DNA of 64,000 bases from positions 6,686,501 to 6,750,500 of the forward strand of contig NZ_CP012333.1 of assembly GCF_001263205.1 (NCBI RefSeq). Direction: 5' to 3'. The position numbers and the translations under genes are program-made. Positions within the stretch are counted from its first letter, which is position 1, and the number at the start of each line of letters is the position of its first letter. The notes under the pieces are model-generated. The model had not been told where the DNA came from and did no database searches. It worked only from the letters and a program-made list of their open reading frames with translations. Shown here piece by piece: positions 43,391 to 52,494 of this stretch. This DNA comes from Labilithrix luteola (GTDB taxonomy: Bacteria > Myxococcota_A > Polyangia > Polyangiales > Polyangiaceae).

Positions 43391-44212
43391 TCAGGAGGCG
43401 CGAGCCCAGAGCTTGGCTTGAAGGGCCGAGGCCGCGTGCATGGCGACGCGCTTGGAGGGCAGGCCAGCAAGTCGCGCCAGCGAAGGATCGGTGTCGCGGC
43501 GGAGCTCACGAAGGAGATCGCTGACGGCGCCGTGCATGGCGACGTCGATGGCCGTGCGCGTCTCGACGTCGAGCCCATTGCGCGCCCAGGCCGCGACGTC
43601 CCACGCGAGCTCGGCGTGCTTGGCTTCGTCGTGCGCGATGGCGCGCATGATGCGGGCCACGAGCGGGTCGGTCGCGCGTTCGCCCTGGAGCGCGGCTTCG
43701 ACGGCGCCGTACGTTTCGCGCACACAACCTTCGACGGCGTTTTCCAGCGCGATGGCGTCGAGCGAACGATCGGGCTTCGCTTGCACGTCGACCTCCGGAA
43801 CGTTCGAGGCTCCGTAACGTCGTGCCAATCGACGCATCATCGCAGCGTGGCGAATCTCGTCCCGCGCGGCGCGCTCCGCGGCGACGGCGAGTCTCTCCGG
43901 CGCGCCGTGGGCGAGCAGTTCGTCGTGGAGAATCCGAAAGGCATGCACCGACGCGGCCTCGAGCTGAGCGGCGTTGGCGAACCAAGCGCCGACCGAAGGC
44001 GCGCTGGCCATGGGCGTCACCGAGAAGCCGTCGGGGCGTCGACCGACGCAGGCGCTCTCCTCCCGCCTCACCCCACTCACCTCGACCATGTCCGTTGGCC
44101 CGACGTTTGCGCGACCCGAGCCGGCGAAAACGATGCCGGCTTCGCGCGAGGTATCGACCACCTCGCGAAGGATGACGCGGAGTCGAAGGGAGACCATCGC
44201 CCGAAAAATCAA
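43391..44212 (-). CDS. ferritin-like domain protein
   Basis: 273 residues. The last 190 form a four-helix ferritin-like bundle with metal-ligand motifs: LEAASVHAF (Glu and His), AARDEIRHAAMM (ExxH), ENAVEGCVRETYGA and HDEAKHAELAW (second ExxH). The spacing suggests a di-iron site. The N-terminal 80 residues are variable and contain several Cys and Arg but no signal peptide. Family function ranges from oxidation to iron handling; the substrate is unknown. An ATG at 44197 is an alternative start. Confidence 0.8.
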   Translation of the reverse strand: MIFRAMVSLRLRVILREVVDTSREAGIVFAGSGRANVGPTDMVEVSGVRREESACVGRRPDGFSVTPMASAPSVGAWFANAAQLEAASVHAFRILHDELLAHGAPERLAVAAERAARDEIRHAAMMRRLARRYGASNVPEVDVQAKPDRSLDAIALENAVEGCVRETYGAVEAALQGERATDPLVARIMRAIAHDEAKHAELAWDVAAWARNGLDVETRTAIDVAMHGAVSDLLRELRRDTDPSLARLAGLPSKRVAMHAASALQAKLWARAS

Positions 44213-44617
44213 GCAATCGACACGCCATGCGGCTCTATGCGGAGGCGCGACGTCGTTCGAAGCTCGGTCAGTATGATCGCGCTGTCACGCTGGCCATCGC
44301 GCTTGCCAGCTTCGATTGAGCACAGAGCTACGGAACCACCGCTCCCACCCCGACGACGGCGACCAGGTTTGGCACGAGCGGGGGCGAGCGCTGCCACTTT
44401 GGCGCGCGAGGTTGCCGACAGCAGGGAATTGCCAGACAAGCGCGACCGCAGCGAAGCGTCCGCAAGGCCAGCGGCGCCGTCGGTGCGTGATGGAGGCGAC
44501 GCAGCTGAAATCGACGTCGGCCGCGTCACGCGCGACGCAGCGCGGAGGTCTGTTCGCGCCGCCCTAGGGGAAATCCGATGACGCGACGATGGCACGTCAC
44601 TTGGTAGTGGGCCGCCG
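44213..44617. other. 405-bp stretch with no supportable gene
   Basis: Lies between the divergent ferritin-like gene and the MFS pseudogene. A 30-codon frame at 44227-44319 begins MRLYAEARRRSKLGQYD, but it has no ribosome-binding site and no recognised homology. Other open frames are on the opposite strand and look accidental. Confidence 0.4.
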
Positions 44618-45751
44618 ATGAAGTCCAGCACCAAGATCGGTGCAGTGCTCATGGTTTGCTATCTCGTCGCGTGGCTCGACAGGATGGCGATCAACATGGC
44701 GCTGCCGTTCATGTCGAAAGATCTCGGCTTCGGCCCCGACAAGATGGGCTGGATTCTAAGCGCGTTCTTCGCGGGCTATGCGCTCTTCTAGATCCCCGGC
44801 GGCGTTCTGTCGGATCGCGTCGGTCCGCGCGCCGTCATCGCGTTTGCGCTCGGGTGGTGGAGCATTTTCACGGGACTGACCGGCGTGGCCACGTCGTTCG
44901 GTGTGCTGCTCGTGGTGCGCTTCCTCTTCGGTGTTGGTGAGGGACTCTTTCCGGCCGCGGTGTGGAAGGTCATCGGGCAGTTTTTCACGCGGCGCAATCG
45001 CGCGACAGCGAACGCGCTCGTGCTCTCCTCGGTGGCGATCGGTCCGTCGCTCACGCCGATTCTCCTCCGTCCCGTCCTCGGCAGCTGGGGCTGGCGCGTT
45101 GCGTTCTACGTGCTCGGCGGCCTCGGTGTGATGACGTTCGCGCTGGCCGTGGTGTGGGCGCTGTTCGTCACGGCCCTCGCCGGCAACATCACGATGTACG
45201 GCTGGCTCAACTGGCTCCCCACCTATCTGATGGAGGTGAAGGGCCTCGATCTGAAAGGCATGGCCTTGGCCGCCTCGCTGCCGTTCGCGTTCGGTGCAGT
45301 CGGCTGCATGGTGTCCGGCTGGGTTTCGGACAAATGGTTTCGCGGTCAGCGCAAGGTGCTCGTTCTCGCGTGCCAGGTCCTCGGCGGGCTCGCGCTCTTC
45401 GGCTTCACGCGCGTGGGAAGCGTTGGGCCGTTCATGTTGCTGCAGTGCGTCGCCGGTTTCCTCCTCTTCATGTCGGTCGGCGCAATCTGGGCGATGCCGA
45501 TGGTGCTGCTGCCCACGCGCCTCATGGGCTCGGGGGCGGGCTTCATCAACATGGGCGGCCAGATTGGTGGCTTTCTGACGAACATCGTCATCGGCTACGT
45601 GGTCACGCTCTCCCATGGCGACTACGCGGCGGGCTTCAACGTTCTCTTCGGCGGTCTCTTTCTTTCCGCTCTCAGTGTGTTCGTCGGCGTTCGCGAGGCG
45701 CGCAGTCCGGCGCTTCAGCTCGAGGGCGATGTCGGTGGCGTGACCGGCTGA
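44618..45751 (+). pseudogene. MFS transporter pseudogene (amber stop and internal deletion)
   Basis: The frame reads as one MFS protein from the ATG at 44618 (VCYLVAWLDRMAINMALPF) to GDVGGVTG. At 44789 a TAG replaces the Gln codon in the family motif ALF-Q-IPGGVLSDR; CAG to TAG explains it. In addition, about 45 residues between membrane segments 6 and 7 appear to be deleted: FALAVVWALFVTALAGN joins regions normally separated by a cytoplasmic loop. The rest resembles anion:cation symporters of the MFS (YGWLNWLPTYLMEVKGLDL). Two lesions make loss of function likely. A GTG at 44897 or nearby could express only the truncated downstream part. Confidence 0.85.
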
Positions 45752-45966
45752 CGACGATCGATGGACGAAGCTACGTGCGGGCCGAACGATCCACGGCTCG
45801 GCTCGACCTCGTGCGTTTCCTCGCGGGCCCAAAGACGTAGGGAAATTCGCAGGCGGCAGCGTTTCGACTGCGATTCTACTCACCGCCGCGTCGAGTTCCG
45901 CGACAGCTCGCGGTCCCCGAGCATCCAATCGCGTCGCCCGCTCTGCTATGTAGCGGTCGCACGCAC

Positions 45967-47820
45967 GTGTCCACCACGCCTCTCCCGACTCCGAGCACCC
46001 TCGATCCGAGCTCGTTCCCCATCTCGTTGGGGGGCCAGTTCCGTCGTCACCTCCCGCGATACATCGCGGGCACGGCGATGCTCGCGATCTTCCAGCTTTC
46101 GCTCAACCGTATCGACTGGTTGTCGAAGGCTGCGATCGACGACGTCTTCGGCGCCTCGCCAGAGCAGGTGACGCGGCCGGCGCTCTTCATGTTCGCCCTC
46201 GCCATCGTTGCGTTCATCACGCGCGTGTCGAGCCGCTGGTACATCTTCAACGCCGGGCGAGACGCCGAGTACGAGCTCCGCGCTCTCTTGCTGCACAAGC
46301 TCCACCGTCTCGGGACCGCCTTCTACCGGACCATGTCGTCCGGCGAGATCATGAGCCGGTCGACGGGCGACTTGCAGCAAGTCCGCCTGCTTCTCGGCTT
46401 CGGCATCCTCAACGTCGCGAACGTGGTGTTCGCCTTCGCGAGTGCGTTCCAGGTCATGGTGCGCATCAGCGTGAAGCTCACGGCGGTGTCGTTCGTGATG
46501 CTGCCGCTCATGATCTTCATGACGCGCATCTTCTCGCGTCAGATGTTCGCGAAGACGCGGTCGAACCAGGAGACGCTCGGCAAGCTGTCCGACGTCCTGC
46601 AGACGAACCTTGCCGGCGTGCGCGTCGTCCGGAGCTTCGCGCTCGAACGCCGTGAGCGACGTCGCTTCGACGACGCCAATCTCGCCTATCTCGAGGCGAG
46701 CCTCGGCCTTGCGCGTCTGCGCGGCCTCATGCTTCCGCTGGTCGGCGCGATCAGCTCGGTCGGCATCCTCGCGTTCTTCTGGTACGGCGCAAGCCTCCTT
46801 CTCCGCGGTCCTGCCGAGGGCGGCATCACCAAGGGCGACTTCTTCGCGTTCTGGCTCGCCTACGGCCGCATGACGTGGCCGATGGTCGCTCTCGGCTTCT
46901 CCATCTCGATCGTGCAGCGCGGTCGCGCCGGCTACATCCGCCTCAAGGAGGTCTTCGACGCAATCCCGGAGGTCGTCGATGGTCCCCTCGCGGCGCCTTC
47001 CGCGGTGAAGGGCGAGATCGAGGTTCGTGGTCTCTCGTTCACGTACGAGCGCTCCAGGGGCAAAGACGGCAAGGGGGAGCCTCACACGGTCCTCGACGAC
47101 GTTTCGTTCCGCGTCCCCGCTGGCCACTCGATCGCCATCGTGGGGCGCACCGGTTCGGGCAAGTCGACCATCGCGATGCTCCTCGCGCGCCTCCTGCCCA
47201 CGCCCAAGGGCACGGTCTTCGTCGACGGCATGGACGTCTGCGATCTGCCGCTCTCGACGGTGCGCGAATCGATCGGCTACGCCCAGCAAGATGCCTTCCT
47301 CTTCTCCACGACCGTCGCTCGCAACATCGGTTTCTGCCTCTCGGAGTGCGAGAGCGACGAAGCCATGAACCGCATCCGCGACGCCTCGCGCGAAGCGCAG
47401 GTGCTCGAAGAGGCGCTGGGGCTCCCCGAACAGTTCGACACGGTCGTCGGCGAGCGAGGCGTGCAGCTCTCCGGTGGACAGAAGCAGCGCATCGCTCTGG
47501 CGCGAGCGCTCGTGCGTGAGCCCGTGGTTCTCGTTCTCGACGACCCGCTGTCCGCGGTCGACGCCAAGACGGAAGCGGCCATCCTCGACGCCATCGAGCG
47601 TCAGGCCGCGAAGCGCACCGTGGTGCTCGTGACCCACCGCGTGGCGGCGGCGTCTCGTTGCGACCGCATCGTCGTACTCGACGCGGGCAAGGTCGTTGCC
47701 GAGGGCACACACGACGAGCTCGTCGCGCGCGAAGGCCTCTATGCCTCGTTCGCCGAGGAGCAGTCGGCCAAGAGCGAGCTCGAAGAGATCGACGCCGAAG
47801 CAATCGAGGTTGCGCAATGA
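45967..47820 (+). CDS. heterodimeric ABC exporter, subunit with degenerate Walker B
   Basis: 617 residues from a GTG at 45967. Six membrane segments in the N-terminal 310 residues, then an ABC domain with Walker A GRTGSGKST, signature LSGGQKQR, and Walker B VLVLDDPLSAVD, where the catalytic Glu is Asp. This change marks the degenerate half of asymmetric ABC exporters, and the next gene has the complementary features. The two overlap as ATGA. Substrate unknown; lipid-linked, peptide or drug export are family options (MdlA-like). No regulator is adjacent. Confidence 0.93.
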   Translation: MSTTPLPTPSTLDPSSFPISLGGQFRRHLPRYIAGTAMLAIFQLSLNRIDWLSKAAIDDVFGASPEQVTRPALFMFALAIVAFITRVSSRWYIFNAGRDAEYELRALLLHKLHRLGTAFYRTMSSGEIMSRSTGDLQQVRLLLGFGILNVANVVFAFASAFQVMVRISVKLTAVSFVMLPLMIFMTRIFSRQMFAKTRSNQETLGKLSDVLQTNLAGVRVVRSFALERRERRRFDDANLAYLEASLGLARLRGLMLPLVGAISSVGILAFFWYGASLLLRGPAEGGITKGDFFAFWLAYGRMTWPMVALGFSISIVQRGRAGYIRLKEVFDAIPEVVDGPLAAPSAVKGEIEVRGLSFTYERSRGKDGKGEPHTVLDDVSFRVPAGHSIAIVGRTGSGKSTIAMLLARLLPTPKGTVFVDGMDVCDLPLSTVRESIGYAQQDAFLFSTTVARNIGFCLSECESDEAMNRIRDASREAQVLEEALGLPEQFDTVVGERGVQLSGGQKQRIALARALVREPVVLVLDDPLSAVDAKTEAAILDAIERQAAKRTVVLVTHRVAAASRCDRIVVLDAGKVVAEGTHDELVAREGLYASFAEEQSAKSELEEIDAEAIEVAQ

Positions 47821-49697
47821 GCGCTCAACCCGTCAAAGCCAGCACGGCGAAGGCGCCGCCGAAGGGGCGCGCCGGCGGCACGCTGCGCGACTTCCACGAG
47901 GAAGACAAGCTCGGCGCGGCCTACGACACACAGCTGCTTCGCCGGCTCTGGCCGTTCCTCAGACCGCACGGGAAGTATCTCGCCATCTCGACGGGCCTGA
48001 TTCTGTTCGTCGCGGCGCTGAACCTCGTGCGCCCGCTCGTGATGGGCAGCCTGGTGGCCAACGCCGAGAAGGGGGAGCCGAGCGGCCTCCTCAAATACGG
48101 CGTGATCCTCTCGGCGGTCGTCGTCGGCACGCAGGCGCTCTCGTTCGTGCAGATGTACGCGATGCAGATCGCCGGCGCGCGCGCCATGGCCGACCTGCGC
48201 GCGCACCTCTTCGACTTCATGCAGCGGCTCGCGCTCCGCTACTACGACCGCACGCCGGTCGGTCGTCTCGTCACGCGCGCCACGAACGACGTCGATGCCG
48301 TCAACGAGCTCTTCGCCTCCGGCGTTCTGAACGCCATCGGCGATCTCGTGGCGCTCATCGGCATCGTCATCATGATGGTCGTGCTCGATGCGCGCATGTC
48401 GCTCATCGCGTTCGCGGCGCTGCCGGTCGTCGGCGCGATCGTGTGGTTCGTGCGCTCCCGCGCGCGCCAGGCCTATCGCGACATCCGCGTGAAGACCGCG
48501 CGTCTCAACGCGTTCCTCAACGAGCAGGTCGCCGGCATGAGCGTCGTGCAGGCCTACGCGCGTGAAGACGAGATGGCCTCCGAGTTCGACAGCATCAACG
48601 TCGAATACCGAGACGCCAACAAGCAGTCGATCTTCTACGAAGCCGTGCTCGACGCCGCGATCGAAATGGTCGGCATCGTGTGCATCGCGAGCGTCCTCTG
48701 GTGGGCGGGGTTCAAGCGGATCGACAACGCCGCGATCGCGTTCCCGCTCGTCGTCACCTTCACGCAGTACATCAAGCAGTTCTTCGAGCCCGTCAGTTTG
48801 CTCGCGCAGCGCTACACGATCCTGCAGAGCGCGATGAGCGGTGCGGAGCGCATCTTCAAGCTCCTCGACGAGGGCGAGCTCGAGAAGGTGCCCGGCCCGC
48901 GCTCGAAGGCGCTGTCCACCGGCGGCCCGAACGAAGCGGTGGCACTCGAAGACGTCACGTTCTCGTACAAGGCGGGCAAGCCCGTCCTGCGTGACGTCTC
49001 GTTCCACGTGAACGCAGGCGAGAAGATCGCGCTCGTTGGCGCGACCGGCGCCGGCAAGACCACGGTGACGAGCCTCTTGTTGCGCCTCTACGAGCACGAA
49101 TCGGGCTCGGTCCGTGTGCTCGGCAAAGACGTCGACTCCTACGATCGGCGTGAGCTCCGCGAGCTCTTCTCGGTGGTTCCGCAAGACGTGTTCCTCTTCG
49201 CCGGCACCGTCGCCTCGAACGTGGCGATGAGCGCCGACGAGCCGGATCTGCTCCGCGTCGAACAAGCGCTCGCCAAGGTCGGCGCGCTCGACCTCTTCCT
49301 GCGGCGCCCGGGCGGGCTCGAAGCTCGCGTCGACGAACGCGGTGCGAACTTCAGCGCGGGCGAGCGCCAGCTCATCGCATTTGCTCGTGCACTCTACAAG
49401 GATGCGCCGGTGCTCATTCTCGACGAGGCCACCGCGAGCATCGACTCCGACACCGAGGCGCGCCTCCAGGCAGCGCTCGAGGCGGTCATGGCGGGCCGCA
49501 CGGCGCTGGTCATCGCGCATCGCCTCTCCACCATTCGCGCGGTGGATCGGATCGTCGTCTTCCATCGTGGTCGCGTAGTGGAGACCGGCTCGCACGAAGA
49601 GCTGCTCGCGAAAGACGGCGTCTACGCCCGCCTCTACCGCCTGCAGTTCGCCGTCGAAGCGCAGGAAAAACAGGAACAGGCCCTCGCGGACGCGTGA
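47817..49697 (+). CDS. heterodimeric ABC exporter, catalytic subunit
   Basis: 626 residues; ATG overlaps the upstream stop by four bases. An N-terminal Lys/Ala/Pro-rich cytoplasmic stretch of about 40 residues precedes six membrane segments. The ABC domain has Walker A GATGAGKTT, Walker B VLILDEATASID with the catalytic Glu, and an altered signature FSAGERQ. Combined with the preceding subunit this predicts one normal ATP site (LSGGQ from subunit 1, Walker B from subunit 2) and one degenerate site (FSAGE plus Asp). MdlB-like. Probably inner-membrane exporter. Confidence 0.94.
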   Translation: MSAQPVKASTAKAPPKGRAGGTLRDFHEEDKLGAAYDTQLLRRLWPFLRPHGKYLAISTGLILFVAALNLVRPLVMGSLVANAEKGEPSGLLKYGVILSAVVVGTQALSFVQMYAMQIAGARAMADLRAHLFDFMQRLALRYYDRTPVGRLVTRATNDVDAVNELFASGVLNAIGDLVALIGIVIMMVVLDARMSLIAFAALPVVGAIVWFVRSRARQAYRDIRVKTARLNAFLNEQVAGMSVVQAYAREDEMASEFDSINVEYRDANKQSIFYEAVLDAAIEMVGIVCIASVLWWAGFKRIDNAAIAFPLVVTFTQYIKQFFEPVSLLAQRYTILQSAMSGAERIFKLLDEGELEKVPGPRSKALSTGGPNEAVALEDVTFSYKAGKPVLRDVSFHVNAGEKIALVGATGAGKTTVTSLLLRLYEHESGSVRVLGKDVDSYDRRELRELFSVVPQDVFLFAGTVASNVAMSADEPDLLRVEQALAKVGALDLFLRRPGGLEARVDERGANFSAGERQLIAFARALYKDAPVLILDEATASIDSDTEARLQAALEAVMAGRTALVIAHRLSTIRAVDRIVVFHRGRVVETGSHEELLAKDGVYARLYRLQFAVEAQEKQEQALADA

Positions 49698-49703
49698 GCG
49701 AGC

Positions 49704-50810
49704 TCAGGGCACGGTGATGCCCAGCATGAGCAGCGGCCTCACCGTCCACGGCGACAAGAGCGTGGTTTGCTCGCTCCCGCGCGCAATGGCGAACGGGCGT
49801 GTCCACGGGGCAACGTCGACGGCGAGCGAAAGCTCCAGCGCCGAGTTGGGAAAGACGGCGAGGGGAGCGCGCGCGGTGACCGCGGCGCGTCCGACACCTT
49901 CGATGCGCGTGATCGGAACGAGCGTGGCGTCGACGATGTGAACGAGGCCGGGATCTGCGCGCACCACGTCGATGCCGCCGCCGATGGACGCGCGCACGTC
50001 GAACGGCCACGCGCGCACGAGCTCGGTCGAGGCCAAGAGCCGGAAGGCCCCTGACTCGACGCGGAGCGTGACGGGGTCGATGGTGCTGGTGATGGGGAGA
50101 CGATACTGGCCCGTCAGCGTCAGCGCGGAGGGACGTCCTGCAATCGGCCTCGCGAGCGACAGCGAGACGACGGGGCCATGTTCGAGCGATTCGTCGGCGT
50201 AGCCGCCGATCTCGTAAGCCAGGCCGAGCCCGAGTGTCGTCCGGGGCTTTGCCGCAGGGGAAGAAGGGGCCTTCTTGCTGCCGACGGGCGGAGCCACCGG
50301 CGCGGGAGGCGGCGGAGGAGGAGGCTCCGGGGGCAGGCCGAGCTCGGTGCGCGCTTCCTCGCGCGTGACGCCGATCTGGCCTCCGTGGAGGAGCGCGTCC
50401 ACGGCGGTCTGGAGCGCTGCCATCGCGGCTTCGCGTGCAATTTCGGAGCGCCCTTTGCTCGGAAAGCGGCGGACGAGAAGGCGCGATCCTTCGCGGTCCG
50501 CCACGTACAGGATGGTCTCCCCCGCCGAACCGAAGTCGATCCACGCGCGGGCAATCATCGTGTCGTCGGCAGCGGGCACCGACACGACCTCCTCGGCCCG
50601 CACTGCCGCTTTGCGCTCCGTCTCGGCACGAACGCCGAGACGATCGAGCTGCTCGGCTACGCTGGCGCGTGCGAGCGACACTTCCTCGTCGGTCCCCGCG
50701 ACGACCACGTGAGCGAGCGGATGGACGGCGGGTGGCTCGTCGGCCGCCGCTCGTCGGCTCACGACGAGCGCGGCGCACACGGTCGTGATCCGGACCAGCC
50801 AGCGTCGCAC
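49704..50810 (-). CDS. putative outer-membrane beta-barrel protein of the ECF sigma operon
   Basis: 368 residues from the ATG at 50810. Signal peptide (WLVRITTVCAALVVSRRAAA), a soluble alpha/beta domain of about 130 residues (HVVVAGTDEEVSLARASVAEQL, ETILYVADREGSRLLVRRF), a poly-Pro linker (GLPPEPPPPPPPAPVAPP), and a C-terminal part with alternating hydrophobic strands (SALTLTGQYRLPI, FRLLASTELVRAW, SALELSLAVDVAPW) consistent with a barrel. Third gene of a unit with a membrane-anchored TPR-like protein and an ECF sigma factor, 47 bases downstream of the second. Function unknown. Confidence 0.75.
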   Translation of the reverse strand: MRRWLVRITTVCAALVVSRRAAADEPPAVHPLAHVVVAGTDEEVSLARASVAEQLDRLGVRAETERKAAVRAEEVVSVPAADDTMIARAWIDFGSAGETILYVADREGSRLLVRRFPSKGRSEIAREAAMAALQTAVDALLHGGQIGVTREEARTELGLPPEPPPPPPPAPVAPPVGSKKAPSSPAAKPRTTLGLGLAYEIGGYADESLEHGPVVSLSLARPIAGRPSALTLTGQYRLPITSTIDPVTLRVESGAFRLLASTELVRAWPFDVRASIGGGIDVVRADPGLVHIVDATLVPITRIEGVGRAAVTARAPLAVFPNSALELSLAVDVAPWTRPFAIARGSEQTTLLSPWTVRPLLMLGITVP

Positions 50811-50857
50811 GTGACGCAGCCTACCGATCTCTGGCGTTTCGGGCGAACGCGAGCGAC

Positions 50858-51694
50858 TCAGGGAAGGCGCGAGAGACGTTGTTTGGCGTGGGGAGCGAAC
50901 AGCGAGCTCGGGTAGGCGGCCAGAAGAGCTTGCCAGGCCGCCTTTTCGTCCGCGTTTCTACCCAGGTTCTCGAGCGCACTGGCGCGCCCGGCCATGGCGT
51001 CTTCGCGAAGCTCCACGGCGCCGGTTCCGAGGTACCGGTCGAACTGCAGCAGGGCCTCGTTCGCGCGCGCGCTGTCGAGCTCCAACCGACCGAGCGTCAC
51101 GTACGAGGTGACAGCCTCGGGAGACCGCGGATACTTCGCCTGTAGCTCACGGTACAGCGAGCGGGCGGTGGCGACGTCCCGTGCCCGTCGCGCGTCGTTG
51201 GCGAGGGTGAAGAGGGTGGCGGCGCTGCGTTCCTCGGTCGTGGCCTTTCGCGGACTCGCGCTCGGAGCGGCGATGGCCGCCGACGGCAACGACGAGACAT
51301 CGAGGGTGGGCACGGTCTCTTCCGTCGGCTTCGGCGACGGAACCGCCGGCGAAGGCGGCGTGGGGGCGGGCGTCGTTGCGACGACGGGCGGTCCCTTGTC
51401 GGCCGGACCTTCGAGCGTGCTTTGCCGATGCGTGAACGCCATCGCGGCAGCGGCAACCGCGAGCGAGGCGGCGACGGCGAGGGGAGCCCACTTGCGGCTC
51501 GCCATCGAAACGACGTTCGACGGCTGACCGAGCGAGCTCTTCGCGAGAACCGCGTCGAGGTTCCGCGCGACGAGCGCCGAGTCGCCGGGGCGCGCTTCGT
51601 CGGCCGGCAGCGTTGCCACGAGCCGCGCGAGAACGCGGTCCGCGACGTCGTCGCGCGGCGTTCCGCTGTCGTCATCGTGAGTGGTCATGGTCAT
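50858..51694 (-). CDS. single-pass membrane protein with C-terminal TPR-like repeats, putative anti-sigma factor
   Basis: 278 residues from the ATG at 51694 (a second ATG two codons later), overlapping the sigma gene's 3' end by 23 bases. The N-terminal 75 residues are cytoplasmic, acidic and without a zinc motif; a membrane segment follows (WAPLAVAASLAVAAAAMAF), then a Pro/Thr-rich linker and a periplasmic domain with TPR/YbgF-like helices (DARRARDVATARSLYRELQ, VTSYVTLGRLELDSARANEA). Position right after an ECF sigma gene and this topology fit an anti-sigma factor, but the ASD/ZAS motif is absent, so the role is inferred. Confidence 0.75.
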   Translation of the reverse strand: MTMTTHDDDSGTPRDDVADRVLARLVATLPADEARPGDSALVARNLDAVLAKSSLGQPSNVVSMASRKWAPLAVAASLAVAAAAMAFTHRQSTLEGPADKGPPVVATTPAPTPPSPAVPSPKPTEETVPTLDVSSLPSAAIAAPSASPRKATTEERSAATLFTLANDARRARDVATARSLYRELQAKYPRSPEAVTSYVTLGRLELDSARANEALLQFDRYLGTGAVELREDAMAGRASALENLGRNADEKAAWQALLAAYPSSLFAPHAKQRLSRLP

Positions 51695-52304
51695 CGAATT
51701 CCAAGAGCTCGGAGAGCTCGGGTGTTTCCAGGATCTTCTCGCGTAGGGTCTGCTTGGCGGTCTGCAGACGTCCACGCACCGTGTTGACCGGCACGCCTAC
51801 GATCTCCGCCGTTTCGGCGACGGAGTGTCCGAGCACGGCCTGGAGCACGAGCGTTTCGGCATGAGCCGGGGACAAGGAAGACAGGAGTTCGTGCAGAAGC
51901 TGTTCGCGCCGTTTGGTGACGAAGGCCAGCCGTGGATTGGAGGTGTCGTCAGGAACGGCTTTCTCGAAGCCCAACTCTTCCAATTTGCGGTGCTGGGTTC
52001 GTGTGTTGCGGATCGTCTCGAGCGCGCGGAGCGTCGCCACGCGTCGGGCATAGTGCCTGACCGAGCTCTCTCCTTTGAAGGTTCGGAGGCCGTCCAGCAC
52101 GCCGATGAGGGTGTCCTGGAGGAGGTCTTCGAGGTCAGGATGGGAGGCGCCGAGGACCCTCCTCAACGTTCGAAGGACGATGGGGCCGAGCTCCACGCAG
52201 AGCCGTCGCGTGGCAGAGGTGTCTCCGCCCAGCGCGGCACGGATCTCCTCCGACAGTGGGTCGGGGGAGGCCTGCAAGGATCGAGGATCGACCAATGCCA
52301 GCAT
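51672..52304 (-). CDS. ECF-type RNA polymerase sigma factor
   Basis: 210 residues. Sigma region 2 near residues 35-95 (LEDLLQDTLIGVLDGLRTFKG, YARRVATLRALETIRNTR) and region 4 near 140-195 (AHAETLVLQAVLGHSVAETA, VPVNTVRGRLQTAKQTL) are both present, with nothing between, as in ECF factors. First gene of a three-gene unit with the putative anti-sigma and outer-membrane genes. The 190-base gap upstream, shared with divergent alr, has a TTGACG-like hexamer but no clear ECF GGAAC motif. Confidence 0.92.
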   Translation of the reverse strand: MLALVDPRSLQASPDPLSEEIRAALGGDTSATRRLCVELGPIVLRTLRRVLGASHPDLEDLLQDTLIGVLDGLRTFKGESSVRHYARRVATLRALETIRNTRTQHRKLEELGFEKAVPDDTSNPRLAFVTKRREQLLHELLSSLSPAHAETLVLQAVLGHSVAETAEIVGVPVNTVRGRLQTAKQTLREKILETPELSELLEFDDHDHSR

Positions 52305-52494
52305 CCGTAGATCCTTCCCGTAGCGTCAGCGGGCGAAACGGATCGGCCAGCCCGAAAAAGATGTGGGTGTGGCTCGCATCCCGGCGCTCGTCGCTCGCCC
52401 CGAGCCCTGCGGCGCAGCTTTCTTCCGTTCTTGACGCCGTCGTGCGATGGGGTGAATAGCTCCGAAGCTCTCGGGCGTTCCCTCGAGGAATCAC

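Noticed and set aside
43418..44581. 387-codon plus-strand frame
   Set aside because: Mostly antisense to the ferritin-like gene; the unshared 3' end has no recognisable feature.
45946..49595. Two long minus-strand open frames opposite the ABC exporter genes
   Set aside because: Shadow frames of two genes with complete ABC motifs.
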